Shown: positions 16,209 to 25,050, counted from the stretch's first letter. The stretch is 48,204 bases of DNA from Candidatus Poribacteria bacterium (GCA_022826645.1 JAJDUM010000041.1:1-48204), one strand, 5' to 3'. A program made the numbers and translations. The notes: generated from the letters alone by a model not told the origin.

Positions 16209-18041
16209 ATGAGCAGAAAAAAGACGTGGGATGTCATTGTTGTGCGAGATGTTATGGTGCCCATGCGGGACGGTGTGAATCTGGTAGCGGATCTTTACTT
16301 TCCCGCGGCGGACGGTCGTCCACTGGGGGGCGAACTCCCCGCTGTGTTACAGCGAACCCCTTACAAGAAGGAAAGTTATGAGAACATGGGGAGTTTCTTC
16401 GCCAAGCACGGTTACCTATCGGTGGTACAGGACTGCCGTGGTCGCTTCAAGTCTGGTGGCGATTTCTTCCCGTTTCGAGATGAGCCGCAAGATGGCTATG
16501 ATACGGTGGTATGGCTCGCGGATCACCCTTCTTGTAACGGGAAGGTGGGTATGTATGGCTGTTCTCACATGGCGTGGGTGCAGTTCCACACAGCGACACA
16601 GAATCCGCCGGGGTTAGCCACAATAATCCCGTATGAGGGTCCCATCAATGCGTATCATTATAGCATGCGCGTAGGTGGTGCGCTGCACTTAGGGCTTTTG
16701 AAGTGGATTCTTGAAACAGCAATAACTAGCCAAGAGGCACAAGAAAACCCCGCTATCGCCGAAGCGGTTCGGACGATGAGTTCGGGTCAGAACTTTCTGG
16801 ATTGGGCTTCTCGAATCCCGTGGAAACGTGGACAGACATCGCTCAGTATTGTGCCCAGATATGAAGACGCTGCCTTTCAATTGTACTTTGAAAATTATGA
16901 CTATACGGACTTTTGGCGTCAACCCGGCTTTGCGATGGACGAGTATTTTGAGTGTTTTCCGGAGATTCCCATCCTGTGGGTCGTCGGTTGGTATGATTGG
17001 TATCCACGCACCATCATCGACGGTTACCAGAAGATGGTAAAGATGCAGCGAGAAAACCAGTATCTCCTTGTTGGTCCTTGGACGCATAATAACTTCAGTT
17101 CACTGTGTGGAGATGTGAATTTTGGCACCGCGGGGACGATTCACAGCTACGACGATTTTTTGAACTTAGAGTTGGCGTGGTTTGATCGTTGGCTCAAGGA
17201 CGATCAGAACGCTGAGATTGGAACGCCGGTCAAGGTGTTTACGATGGGAGATGGGGACGGGAGACGCGACAGTAGCGGGAGACTGAAACACGGTGGAGAA
17301 TGGCACAACGGTGACATTTGGCCCCCCGTAGGTGTTCAGCCGACATCATTCTACCTACACCCAGATGGTGTGTTATCACAAGACAAACCGAGTCAGGAGA
17401 ACGCACGGACGAGCTACACCTATGATCCACGGAACACGGTTTCGAGCAATGGCCGTTGTATAATTCCCTACGGCCCAGCCGCCGAGGGAGGGTTCTCTGG
17501 GATGGGACCGCGCGATCAGATTGAATTGGAAACTTTGCCGGGGCATGGGATTCCGGGAATGCCCATTGCCTCCCGCCCAGATGTGTTGGTCTTCCAAACT
17601 CCACCACTATCTGAGAAGGTGAGGATTGCTGGAAACATAAAGACAACTCTGTGGGTATCGTCAGATTCGCCCGATACTGATTTTTTCGTAAAACTGATTG
17701 ATCTTTATCCCCCAAGTCCCGATTACCCAACAGGTTACGCCTTCCCGGTATCTGAGGGTATCCTTCGTGCCCGTTACCGGGAGGCGTGGGAGGCATCGAA
17801 GCCGATGGAGCTGGGGAAGATATATCAGATTGAAATTCTACTTGAGCCCTCCGCCAACCTATTTTCGGTGAACCATCGGATCCGTGTCGACGTTTGTAGC
17901 AGCAATTTTCCAAACTTTGATATCAATCGCAACACCGGCGATCCTAATGATAGGCGGTGGCGTATCGCCGAAAACACCATCTATCATGAGATGAATCACG
18001 CTTCCTGCATTGTGCTGCCTATATACCCGCTTGGTTCTTAG
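16209..18041 (+). CDS. CocE/NonD-family (peptidase S15-like) hydrolase
   Basis: A 610-residue alpha/beta hydrolase with a C-terminal jelly-roll (PepX_C-type, about 330-605). The N-terminal half has VPMRDGVNLVADLY (17-30) and the oxyanion-region QRTPYKK (48-54). The nucleophile is S119 in GMYGCSHMAW, where the family more often has GGSYGG. The acid is D263 in GWYDWYPR and the base is H293 in GPWTHNN. Spacing matches cocaine esterase and X-Pro dipeptidyl-peptidase relatives, which cleave acyl esters or amides. There is no signal peptide, so it is cytoplasmic. The substrate is not evident. Its stop codon overlaps the stop of the FIST gene tail-to-tail by four bases. Confidence 0.9.
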   Translation: MSRKKTWDVIVVRDVMVPMRDGVNLVADLYFPAADGRPLGGELPAVLQRTPYKKESYENMGSFFAKHGYLSVVQDCRGRFKSGGDFFPFRDEPQDGYDTVVWLADHPSCNGKVGMYGCSHMAWVQFHTATQNPPGLATIIPYEGPINAYHYSMRVGGALHLGLLKWILETAITSQEAQENPAIAEAVRTMSSGQNFLDWASRIPWKRGQTSLSIVPRYEDAAFQLYFENYDYTDFWRQPGFAMDEYFECFPEIPILWVVGWYDWYPRTIIDGYQKMVKMQRENQYLLVGPWTHNNFSSLCGDVNFGTAGTIHSYDDFLNLELAWFDRWLKDDQNAEIGTPVKVFTMGDGDGRRDSSGRLKHGGEWHNGDIWPPVGVQPTSFYLHPDGVLSQDKPSQENARTSYTYDPRNTVSSNGRCIIPYGPAAEGGFSGMGPRDQIELETLPGHGIPGMPIASRPDVLVFQTPPLSEKVRIAGNIKTTLWVSSDSPDTDFFVKLIDLYPPSPDYPTGYAFPVSEGILRARYREAWEASKPMELGKIYQIEILLEPSANLFSVNHRIRVDVCSSNFPNFDINRNTGDPNDRRWRIAENTIYHEMNHASCIVLPIYPLGS

Positions 18042-19213
18042 GTCTCCGAACAGAGGACCAGTGCACCCGTGTAGGCATGTGCGAAGTTTCGATTACCGAT
18101 GGGAGCAAATTCGGCATTCCCGAAGAAACCGATAATTGGCAGATCTGGAAATTTTTCCTTGATAATCTGAATATCGTGATTTGGCTCACCGTATAACCCT
18201 GTACCCCTGCCCAAGCAGTTGAAGTAAAGCCCAAAAGCGGGTGGATGTGCCTGCGCTCTTTCATGCAGCCGATTCACGATGGCATAAATATCTTCTGAGG
18301 CGGCAAAAGGATTTCTCAGATGGAACTGTACGATCTGTCCCGTTTCGATTCTTTCCGCGACTCCGATTGCGGAGTTTTGCGGATCAATGCCCGTGATGTT
18401 ACGAATCAGGTAGTCACCCGGCTTCGGAGATCGATTTGACTTGTCCATTGCGATACCTATGAAAATCATCCTGCCCGAGCGCTGTATATCTTCTTCGGTT
18501 AGCAGTGCAAGTGATTCTTGTAACACCTCTACCGCTTGTTCACCATCCAACTCAAGAATCAGGTTGTCTTCTGCACGAGTAATTTCGACAGGACTTCCAA
18601 TGGGTTGACACCCTTGTGCAACCCCGATCTCGGTGTGGAAATCCCCTGTCAGCAAGACACCTGCAACACTCGACTCCGTAATTTCCGTCCCGCACCATTG
18701 GTGCATTTGACCGCTCATCGGATCTCCGGATGCAGCCCCTCCAACGATGGGGAGTGCGTCTCCATTCCCGCCGATTTGTTGGACGAGTTCGGCAGGTTGG
18801 ACACATCGCACATCGGGCAGGACAACCAGGAGTGAATTCTCGCGTAGTTCTGACCGTATGTGGTTGCGTATGGTTGTGCCAACAGGCGACACACCATCTT
18901 CAGCGACACAGAAAGAAAGAGCGGATAACTGATCTGAACGCAGCACAAGGACAGCAACAACAGACTGCCCTTCAAACTCGCCGTCCGAAGTGAGGATACT
19001 CATACCGCTACAACCGATCAGGTGTTCACACCCTGATATTCTCTGTACCGCCTCACATAGCTGCGTGTATTCACTCTGATAGTCTCCCGTTGCGAAGACA
19101 AATACAAGGTCTGCTTTCGCCAATTTTGCCTTGCCCATCGCCACTGTGGTTGCTTGTTCAGCGGCTTCAGCCCCCGAAGCATTAAGGCTATGCCCAACAC
19201 CAGCACGTATCAT
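18038..19213 (-). CDS. FIST-domain protein
   Basis: A 391-residue protein matching the FIST sensory domain (FIST_N followed by FIST_C). Recognisable segments are LVFVFATGDYQSEY, HLIGCSGMSIL, LPIVGGAASGD, the central DNLILELDGEQAVEVL and the C-terminal GLYFNCLGRGTGLYG and IIGFFGNAEFAP. FIST proteins are thought to sense small ligands, often amino acids, and may be fused to or partnered with signalling proteins. This one stands alone and is predicted to be cytoplasmic. The ATG at 19213 is preceded by GAGGTGAGG. It lies 100 bp after the ATP-grasp gene on the same strand. No neighbouring kinase or regulator explains its output. Confidence 0.88.
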   Translation of the reverse strand: MIRAGVGHSLNASGAEAAEQATTVAMGKAKLAKADLVFVFATGDYQSEYTQLCEAVQRISGCEHLIGCSGMSILTSDGEFEGQSVVAVLVLRSDQLSALSFCVAEDGVSPVGTTIRNHIRSELRENSLLVVLPDVRCVQPAELVQQIGGNGDALPIVGGAASGDPMSGQMHQWCGTEITESSVAGVLLTGDFHTEIGVAQGCQPIGSPVEITRAEDNLILELDGEQAVEVLQESLALLTEEDIQRSGRMIFIGIAMDKSNRSPKPGDYLIRNITGIDPQNSAIGVAERIETGQIVQFHLRNPFAASEDIYAIVNRLHERAQAHPPAFGLYFNCLGRGTGLYGEPNHDIQIIKEKFPDLPIIGFFGNAEFAPIGNRNFAHAYTGALVLCSET

Positions 19214-19313
19214 CGACCTCACCTCGCCTTTCTGTAACTCAGAACGTTAGCGCCTCTCTTGCTATGATTATTCTCTATTATCACGCTGTATAACGTTGCA
19301 ATTGCGGAGTAGA

Positions 19314-20570
19314 TCACAGTTTCCTTCCTGTGATGACAAATTCCAATCGGCGGTGTGCCTCGCGTAAGGAGGCTTCCACACCTTCCGACGTACTGCCTCG
19401 CGCAAAGATGAAACCCAGATAGCTCGCACCCTCCGGCAGCGGAAGGACTTCCTGCCCAAGTGGTATACTGATGGTAATTTCCTCAATACCTGCGACCTGT
19501 TCCGCCTCTGTTTTGCCTCGCACCTCTCGCAAAATTCCCGCATGAGGAATGGGAATCATCATCACACCAGCCGGCTGCCGTTCACGCTGCAGTGATTCAA
19601 CCTCCATCCCGATAGCGTGCCGAATAATGAGTTCTTCCAGCGAAACCCCCGTACCAAAGCGCAGCGTTCGCGCACAAAGTCCACCAATCGACCGAGCCGC
19701 AATTTCGATTATCCATGCACCATCGTCATTCACCCGCAGTTCTGCGTGGACGGGTCCCTCCCGTAAGCCGAGGACGTCTGCCGTCTGTGCCGTGCACGAT
19801 ATAATATCGTTTTGCACATCAACAGGCAAGCGGGATGGGGTAACGTAGAGCGTCTCCTCAAAGAACGGGCCATCTAAGGGATCAGGCTTATCAAAAATAG
19901 CGAGTACCTTGAGTCGCCCTCGAATCAGGATACCTTCAAGAGCAACTTCTGTCCCCGGTATGAAATCTTCAACAAGAATTTGTTCTGCCCTAGCATCTTT
20001 GCGTGATTTAACGTCAGACGAACCGAGGATGCTCACAATTCTGTGAAATGCCTTCACAAACTCTTTTGGATTGTTCGCACGGATGACACCCCGACTTGCC
20101 GAGAGAGAGAGCGGCTTGAGGACACACGGAAAGTTTATACCACTCGCAATGTTTGCTGGATCCACGCTGATTGAAACAAGTTCGAAGCGCGGTGAAGGGA
20201 TACCACTCGCTGCAAGCACTTTGCGCATCTGATATTTGCTGCGGGTAATGCGAGCGGATTCCGCAGAATTATGCGGTAGGGACAACACCTCCGACACCAT
20301 TGACGACAAAATTGTTGTGTCGTCATCAACGCCCACAACTGCGTCAATGGGATGGGTTTGGGCAAACGCAACAATCTCGTTTGTTGCCTTCTCAGGCTCG
20401 CTGAAGTTAATAACCAAAGACTTGCGAGGCGATAACTCAGACAACGTCTGTGGCTGGTCTGATCCAATTGCGACAGCTACACCTAACTGCGATGCGGCAG
20501 AAAGAAATGCTTTCGCACGATATGTCTTGGTGGGCAAGAGTAGAAGAATACGTTTTTTGCTTGGGTTCAT
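19314..20570 (-). CDS. ATP-grasp ligase (L-amino-acid-ligase / PurK-like)
   Basis: A 418-residue ATP-grasp enzyme that should activate a carboxylate as an acyl phosphate and join it to an amine or other nucleophile. A Rossmann-like N-terminus (KKRILLLLPTKTYRAKAF) is followed by the ATP-binding FPCVLKPLSLSASRG (147-161), ILVEDFIPGTEVALEG (198-213) and the metal-binding pair E277 and E289 in HAELRV and WIIEIAARS. The C-terminal part resembles the LAL-type dipeptide-ligase subgroup. The substrate is unknown. I use the ATG at 20570 because a promoter-like pair covers the DNA upstream, including an in-frame start at 20627. The FIST gene follows 100 bp later on the same strand. Confidence 0.85.
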   Translation of the reverse strand: MNPSKKRILLLLPTKTYRAKAFLSAASQLGVAVAIGSDQPQTLSELSPRKSLVINFSEPEKATNEIVAFAQTHPIDAVVGVDDDTTILSSMVSEVLSLPHNSAESARITRSKYQMRKVLAASGIPSPRFELVSISVDPANIASGINFPCVLKPLSLSASRGVIRANNPKEFVKAFHRIVSILGSSDVKSRKDARAEQILVEDFIPGTEVALEGILIRGRLKVLAIFDKPDPLDGPFFEETLYVTPSRLPVDVQNDIISCTAQTADVLGLREGPVHAELRVNDDGAWIIEIAARSIGGLCARTLRFGTGVSLEELIIRHAIGMEVESLQRERQPAGVMMIPIPHAGILREVRGKTEAEQVAGIEEITISIPLGQEVLPLPEGASYLGFIFARGSTSEGVEASLREAHRRLEFVITGRKL

Positions 20571-20603
20571 AACAGATTTTCCAGTTGGGAACTCACTTGG
20601 CAA

Positions 20604-20632
20604 ATTATACCGGACGTTTGAATCCAAAGCAA
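20604..20632 (-). promoter_or_regulatory. Promoter of the ATP-grasp gene
   Basis: On the minus strand, TTGCTT (20632-20627) and a consensus TATAAT (20609-20604) are 17 bases apart, about 33 bases before the ATG at 20570. Confidence 0.5.
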
Positions 20633-20656
20633 TTAGAAAAAACAGATAGAATGCAA

Positions 20657-20685
20657 TTGCAATTACCTACATTCTATGTTAAACT
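20657..20685 (+). promoter_or_regulatory. Promoter of the Tyr/Arg/Pro-rich lipoprotein gene
   Basis: TTGCAA (20657-20662) and TAAACT (20680-20685) are 17 bases apart. It is arranged back to back with the ATP-grasp promoter. The leader to the ATG at 20827 is about 135 bases. Confidence 0.45.
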
Positions 20686-20826
20686 ATGAAAGTTTTGAGA
20701 GCAACCTGTAGAGCTCTTGAGAAACAATCGTTACGGCGTTATCCACCAATGCTGATTAGTTGATAGTGGTTTAGGTATCGATAAACACCTAGTAACCCAC
20801 ATATCTAATTTTAAGGAGTGAATAAA

Positions 20827-21657
20827 ATGACGCGCCGAAAGTTAGTGGGCATCTTTGCCCTTATCACGATCATCAGCATTTTGGCAGGGTGTGCACCAAA
20901 GCCGCAGGTTGAAATCTATATGGAACCTGTAACTGGCAGAAAAGGATCTCAAATCAATGCACAAGCCGGCTCGATCTCCGTGGATCAGTACGGCGTTCAG
21001 ATTACGCTTGAACCGCTTGATGAAGTGGAATTGTTTGAGCTAACAGAAGACCCACGGATTAATCCGTATCTCGGAATTGACCGGTGGGGTAATGTCGAAC
21101 CGCTGTATACTGTTTTTGGTATCCACATTGAGAACAAATCCGAGGCGCGAGTCATCGTTGAGCCGACAGCGATTTTAATCGATCTAAACGGCGAACAGTA
21201 TGCCTCGCTCCCCTACGATTACTTCAAAGAACTTTATGACAACCTAAGTCCACGAACAGTGGCATTCTATGACCCTGGATATCGATACCGTTATCCTTAC
21301 CCGCGTTCTTACTATCGTAGCCCCTACCGTCCTTACCCCTACCATGCCTATAACTATCGCTTAAGCTACCGGTATCATCACCGCAACCCTTATACACCAT
21401 ATAGGGTGTACGATTACTATCCGGATCCGGAGGCTGCGAATCACGAACGGATGGTTGCGCGTGAGACGGTGTTCGATGGCGGGAAGCTTTTTTCAGGCGC
21501 ACAACGTGACGGACTTTTGGTGTTTGATAGACTCGACATTGGTGCGACAGATGTAAAGGTTATCTTGCCGGAAGTGCAGATTATCAAAAAAAAGAAAAAT
21601 CTGTCGAAATCTGATTTCGTGTTTGATTTTCGACAAGTTGTCAATGTAAAAGAATGA
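20827..21657 (+). CDS. Lipoprotein with a Tyr/Arg/Pro-rich segment
   Basis: A 276-residue exported lipoprotein. The signal (MTRRKLVGIFALITIISILAGC) ends in a lipobox with the lipidated cysteine at C22. The mature part begins with a beta-rich domain (about 40-145). Next comes a striking stretch of tyrosine, arginine, proline and histidine (about 150-199, for example YRYRYPYPRSYYRSPYRPYP). A second ordered domain (about 205-275) ends in a lysine-rich segment. The low-complexity stretch could mediate surface or matrix contacts, but its function is unknown. AAGGAG eight bases before the ATG at 20827 fixes the start; a GTG three codons earlier lies inside that ribosome binding site. A repeated hairpin element begins at the stop codon. 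Confidence 0.85.
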   Translation: MTRRKLVGIFALITIISILAGCAPKPQVEIYMEPVTGRKGSQINAQAGSISVDQYGVQITLEPLDEVELFELTEDPRINPYLGIDRWGNVEPLYTVFGIHIENKSEARVIVEPTAILIDLNGEQYASLPYDYFKELYDNLSPRTVAFYDPGYRYRYPYPRSYYRSPYRPYPYHAYNYRLSYRYHHRNPYTPYRVYDYYPDPEAANHERMVARETVFDGGKLFSGAQRDGLLVFDRLDIGATDVKVILPEVQIIKKKKNLSKSDFVFDFRQVVNVKE

Positions 21658-21737
21658 AACCTTTGATAAAGTTAGACAAAATCACCTAAATTGTCAGCAA
21701 TGAAAAGTTGAGCGTGATTTCGTTGCTGGCAATTTTC
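21652..21737 (+). repeat. Hairpin element, copy 1 (upstream of livK)
   Basis: A 54-base block (21652-21705) matches 24977-25030 at 47 of 54 positions in my hand alignment, and all seven differences are transitions. A 12-base spacer follows, then a 14-base block (21718-21731) identical to 25031-25044. The first bases overlap the lipoprotein stop codon. The element ends 32 bases before the livK ATG. Confidence 0.85.
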
Positions 21738-21739
21738 TG
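21691..21739 (+). terminator. Terminator hairpin within element copy 1
   Basis: The arm at 21691-21705 (TTGTCAGCAATGAAA) pairs with 21718-21732 (TTTCGTTGCTGGCAA). The RNA stem has 15 pairs, two of them G-U, and is followed by TTTTCT. It could end the lipoprotein transcript or act as an attenuator in a livK leader. Confidence 0.75.
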
Positions 21740-21769
21740 TCTGAAGATGAATCCATCAAGGAGGTATAT

Positions 21770-22942
21770 ATGAAGAAAAACAGACTGTGTTCAACCGCTT
21801 TAGTTGTTATTTTTGTCATGACATTTGTTATGATTTTGGGTTTTGCGCTTACCGGATGTGAAGCTAAGAATGAGATTAAAGTCGCTGTTGCGGGTCCCTT
21901 TACCGGTTCTATTGCCGCTTTCGGGGAGATGATTAAGCGGGGTGCGGAACTCAAGGCGAAAGAGATTAATGCGGCAGGCGGCGTGAACGGCAAGACGCTA
22001 ACGCTTGTCTTTGAAGACGACACCGGCAAAGATAAAGAAGCGAGTTTAGTTGCAGAGCGAATCGCCAGCAATCGTCAGATTCTGGCAGTCGTTGGACACT
22101 TTAATAGTAATTGCTCGTTAGCTGGTAAACCCATCTATCAACGGGCCGGTATTGTTGAACTCTCGCCTGGCTCTACCAATGTCAATGTTGCTGCGGGAAG
22201 CGAGTGGACATTTAGAAATATCTACCGGGATGATTTTCAAGCTGCATTTGCAGCGAAGTATATCAAAAACGTATTAGGGGACATCCAAAAAGTTGCCATC
22301 TTCTTTGATAACGATGACTATGGGCGCGGTCTTAAAGACAGCTTCGCTGCTGAGGCCAAAGAACTTGGACTGGAAATCGTTGGGATGGAAGCGTATGATC
22401 GGGATAACACCGACTTTAAGGCACAATTGACAAGCATTAAAGCGAAGCAACCGGATCTGATTTTTCTCTCAGGATTGTATAGTCAGGCGGGTTTAATCGT
22501 ATCACAAGCCCGTGAGGCAGGCATCCCCGCACAACTCTTTGGTGCGGACGGTGTTGACTCCCCTGATTTCCTTACAATCGCAGGTGATGCGGCCGAAGGT
22601 ACGTACGTCACAACACCATTTGTCTTTAGACTCGATGACCCCAAAGCTCAAAAGATGGCGATAGCATTTGAGGAAATGCATGGGGTTGCTCCCGACACTT
22701 GGGCGGCACTAACCTATGATGCGGTCGACATGATTGTCGAAGCAATCGAAAAAGGCGGTGAAAACCGCAAAGCTATTCGCGATCATTTAGCGTCAATTAA
22801 CAGTCCTGAAAAAGGATATGACGGTATCACAGGTTTGACCTATTTTGATGAGAATGGGGATTGCACCAAGCCAGCTTACGTGAAAATCGTCAAAGATGGT
22901 CAGTTCGTTCCTGCTGCGGAGCAGATGCTTGGTATGGAGTAA
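21770..22942 (+). CDS. livK: Branched-chain amino-acid ABC transporter binding protein LivK
   Basis: A 390-residue type I periplasmic binding protein. A lipoprotein signal ends at C30 in FALTGC, so the protein is membrane-anchored. The fold starts with IKVAVAGPFTGSIAAFGEMIKRGAELKAKEIN in short segments typical of LivJ/LivK, and continues with AGGVNGKTL, VVGHFNSNCSLA (ligand pocket region), DNDDYGRGLKDSF and DLIFLSGLYSQAG. It captures amino acids or similar amides for LivHM and the separately encoded LivGF. AAGGAGG precedes the ATG. The exact ligand cannot be read. A terminator-like repeat hairpin lies immediately upstream. Confidence 0.93.
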   Translation: MKKNRLCSTALVVIFVMTFVMILGFALTGCEAKNEIKVAVAGPFTGSIAAFGEMIKRGAELKAKEINAAGGVNGKTLTLVFEDDTGKDKEASLVAERIASNRQILAVVGHFNSNCSLAGKPIYQRAGIVELSPGSTNVNVAAGSEWTFRNIYRDDFQAAFAAKYIKNVLGDIQKVAIFFDNDDYGRGLKDSFAAEAKELGLEIVGMEAYDRDNTDFKAQLTSIKAKQPDLIFLSGLYSQAGLIVSQAREAGIPAQLFGADGVDSPDFLTIAGDAAEGTYVTTPFVFRLDDPKAQKMAIAFEEMHGVAPDTWAALTYDAVDMIVEAIEKGGENRKAIRDHLASINSPEKGYDGITGLTYFDENGDCTKPAYVKIVKDGQFVPAAEQMLGME

Positions 22943-23056
22943 CGTGCAAGGCGATGTCTCACGTAGCTGCTGTGAAAACTGTTGCTGTTTTTCGCTGGCT
23001 TGCCCGTTGGCATTTTAAATTTTACACATAACGTCGCAGGAGCTTTTAATTCCTTT

Positions 23057-23950
23057 ATGGCCCAATTTCTGGAACAAATTATTAACGGACTTGTGCTCGG
23101 CGGCATCTACGCCCTAATTGCCGTGGGCTATACCATGGTCTACGGCATTATCCAACTCATTAACTTTGCGCACGGCGAGATTTTTATGTTCGGCGCGTAT
23201 TTTGCGTTCGTATGTGTCACAACGTTTGGAATGTCGTTTTGGGTTGCCTTACCGGTTAGCATGGGCATGTGTGCTTTGATGGGTATGTTGATCGACTTCG
23301 TCGCGTACCGACCGCTCCGTAATGCGCCGCGTCTCTCCGCCCTAATTACCGCCATTGGCATGTCTCTGATGCTACAGAATCTTGCTCGATTGATTTGGGG
23401 GGCAAGATGGCGGAAATTTCCCGCCGAAGCAACACCCACCGTCTTGACGGGAAATACCATCCCCTTACCCGGCGGAGCGCAAGTTTCATTCCTTGATGTC
23501 TTTATTATTTTGCTCGCCGTGAGTCTGATGATTGGCTTGAATCGGTTAATCCATCTAACAAAAATTGGAAAGGCGATGCGGGCTTGCGCCCAAAATAGAG
23601 CCGCAGCCAGCTTGATGGGCATTGATACCAATCGCGTAATCACTGTAACGTTTGCAATTGGATCCGCGCTGGGAGCCGTTGCTGGCGTCATGGTTGGGCT
23701 GCGTGAGGTCACAGAGCCGGCGATGGGGTACTACAAAGGGGTCGCAGCATTTGCCGCCGCTGTGCTTGGAGGAATTGGTAATATTACCGGCGCAATGCTT
23801 GGCGGCGTGGTCCTCGGTGTTGCTGAAGCGCTCGGTGCTGGCTACATCTCCTCTGAGTACCGCCTAGCGATTGCCTATATCATTATGATTCTCGTTATTA
23901 TCTTTCGGCCATCGGGGCTTCTGGGGAAATCAACAGCAACACGCGCTTAA
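23057..23950 (+). CDS. livH: Branched-chain amino-acid ABC transporter permease LivH
   Basis: A 297-residue inner-membrane permease. The N-terminus MAQFLEQIINGLVLGGIYAL and the segment GYTMVYGIIQLINFAHGEIFM are diagnostic of LivH. The cytoplasmic coupling region reads GKAMRACAQNRAAASLMGID, and several membrane spans follow, ending in IIFRPSGLLG. I place the start at 23057 because similarity begins there. The open frame extends 25 codons upstream without family features. The nearest AGGAG is about 14 bases upstream, longer than usual. It follows livK and precedes livM by 14 bp. Confidence 0.92.
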   Translation: MAQFLEQIINGLVLGGIYALIAVGYTMVYGIIQLINFAHGEIFMFGAYFAFVCVTTFGMSFWVALPVSMGMCALMGMLIDFVAYRPLRNAPRLSALITAIGMSLMLQNLARLIWGARWRKFPAEATPTVLTGNTIPLPGGAQVSFLDVFIILLAVSLMIGLNRLIHLTKIGKAMRACAQNRAAASLMGIDTNRVITVTFAIGSALGAVAGVMVGLREVTEPAMGYYKGVAAFAAAVLGGIGNITGAMLGGVVLGVAEALGAGYISSEYRLAIAYIIMILVIIFRPSGLLGKSTATRA

Positions 23951-23964
23951 TCCAATAAACCAAC

Positions 23965-24951
23965 ATGCTAAAAAAACTATTCACACCCAAAACCATTATC
24001 TTCCTTGCGGCGGTGTGTCTATTTCCGCTGGTAACCTACGGCTCCGACCGTATTGTCGATCTGTTATATGCACGCAACCTCGTCTTACCGATACCAAGCG
24101 GAGATTACATCCTCCGAGTCGTTGTTCAGGCTTGCCTTTATATGCTGCTGGCTTTAGGCCTGAACATCGTGCCGGGATTCACAGGATTGCTTGATTTAGG
24201 ATATGTCGGATTTTACCTCGTCGGTGGGTATACGGCGGGGCTGTTGATGGCAAGGCTCGGTTGGAGTTACTGGATTGCGCTGCCACTTGCTGCGATTCAT
24301 GGCGCCCTCTGGGGTCTATTACGCGGTGCCCCTACCTTGCGTCTGACGGGAGATTATTTTGCCATCGTGACGTTTGGTTTTTCGGAACTACTTTTCAGAA
24401 TCGTGAAAAATGAGGAGTGGCTGATAGGTGGTCCCAACGGATTTGTAAACGATATCCCGCCTCCTAACCTTTTTGGTTATGAACTCTACGCATACTGGCA
24501 ACAGTATTACCATATCCTGATCTTGTTGGCTCTTACAGTTATCGTTGTGCATCGTTTGCAGAACTCGCGTGTTGGGCGAGCGTGGGCAGCAATCCGAGAG
24601 GACGAACGAGCAGCAGAGAGCATGGGGATTAACCTTCGCGAGTACAAATCCCTTGCCTTTGCTGTCAGCGCAGCAATCGGAGCGGTCGGTGGAGCATTCT
24701 TCGCACAATTTCAGGTTAATATCAGCGCAGGCGCGTTTGAGTTCTGGGAATCTATCTTCATCCTCTGTATGGTGGTGCTCGGTGGCATGGGAACCATCAA
24801 GGGATCAGTTGTCGGGGCTGGCATCTTAGGGATTTTAGGAGAACTCCTACGGGAATTCGGTGGATGGCGTTATCTGATCTTCGGGCTCATTCTAATCCTC
24901 TTGATGCGGTTTCGTCCAGCAGGATTACTATCAGCAAGAGCGCGAGACTAA
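23965..24951 (+). CDS. livM: Branched-chain amino-acid ABC transporter permease LivM
   Basis: A 328-residue inner-membrane permease partner of LivH. It has an extended N-terminal span, then the LivM core ALGLNIVPGFTGLLDLGYVGFY, the loop LRLTGDYFAIVTFGFSELL, the coupling helix GRAWAAIREDERAAESMGIN and a C-terminal MRFRPAGLL. It should form the heterodimeric channel with LivH. The gene starts 14 bp after livH, so the two are co-transcribed. The second copy of the hairpin element begins 25 bp after its stop codon. Confidence 0.93.
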   Translation: MLKKLFTPKTIIFLAAVCLFPLVTYGSDRIVDLLYARNLVLPIPSGDYILRVVVQACLYMLLALGLNIVPGFTGLLDLGYVGFYLVGGYTAGLLMARLGWSYWIALPLAAIHGALWGLLRGAPTLRLTGDYFAIVTFGFSELLFRIVKNEEWLIGGPNGFVNDIPPPNLFGYELYAYWQQYYHILILLALTVIVVHRLQNSRVGRAWAAIREDERAAESMGINLREYKSLAFAVSAAIGAVGGAFFAQFQVNISAGAFEFWESIFILCMVVLGGMGTIKGSVVGAGILGILGELLREFGGWRYLIFGLILILLMRFRPAGLLSARARD

Positions 24952-24976
24952 CTCCAGAATTATCAATAACGTAAGA

Positions 24977-25050
24977 GAATGAAACCTTTGACAAGGTTAG
25001 ATGAAATTACTTAAATTGCCAGCAATGAAATTTCGTTGCTGGCATTTTTC
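24977..25050 (+). repeat. Hairpin element, copy 2 (upstream of the AGCS symporter)
   Basis: This is the second copy of the element at 21652, shorter because it lacks the 12-base loop insertion. It also contains a perfect small hairpin AACCTT/AAGGTT (near 24983-24998) that is imperfect in copy 1. It ends about 45 bases before the symporter ATG. Confidence 0.85.
25017..25049 (+). terminator. Terminator hairpin within element copy 2
   Basis: TGCCAGCAA pairs with TTGCTGGCA, with TTTTT directly after the stem. It can end the livKHM transcript or act as an attenuator before the symporter gene. It also makes an earlier in-frame start at 25036 implausible for the symporter. Confidence 0.85.
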
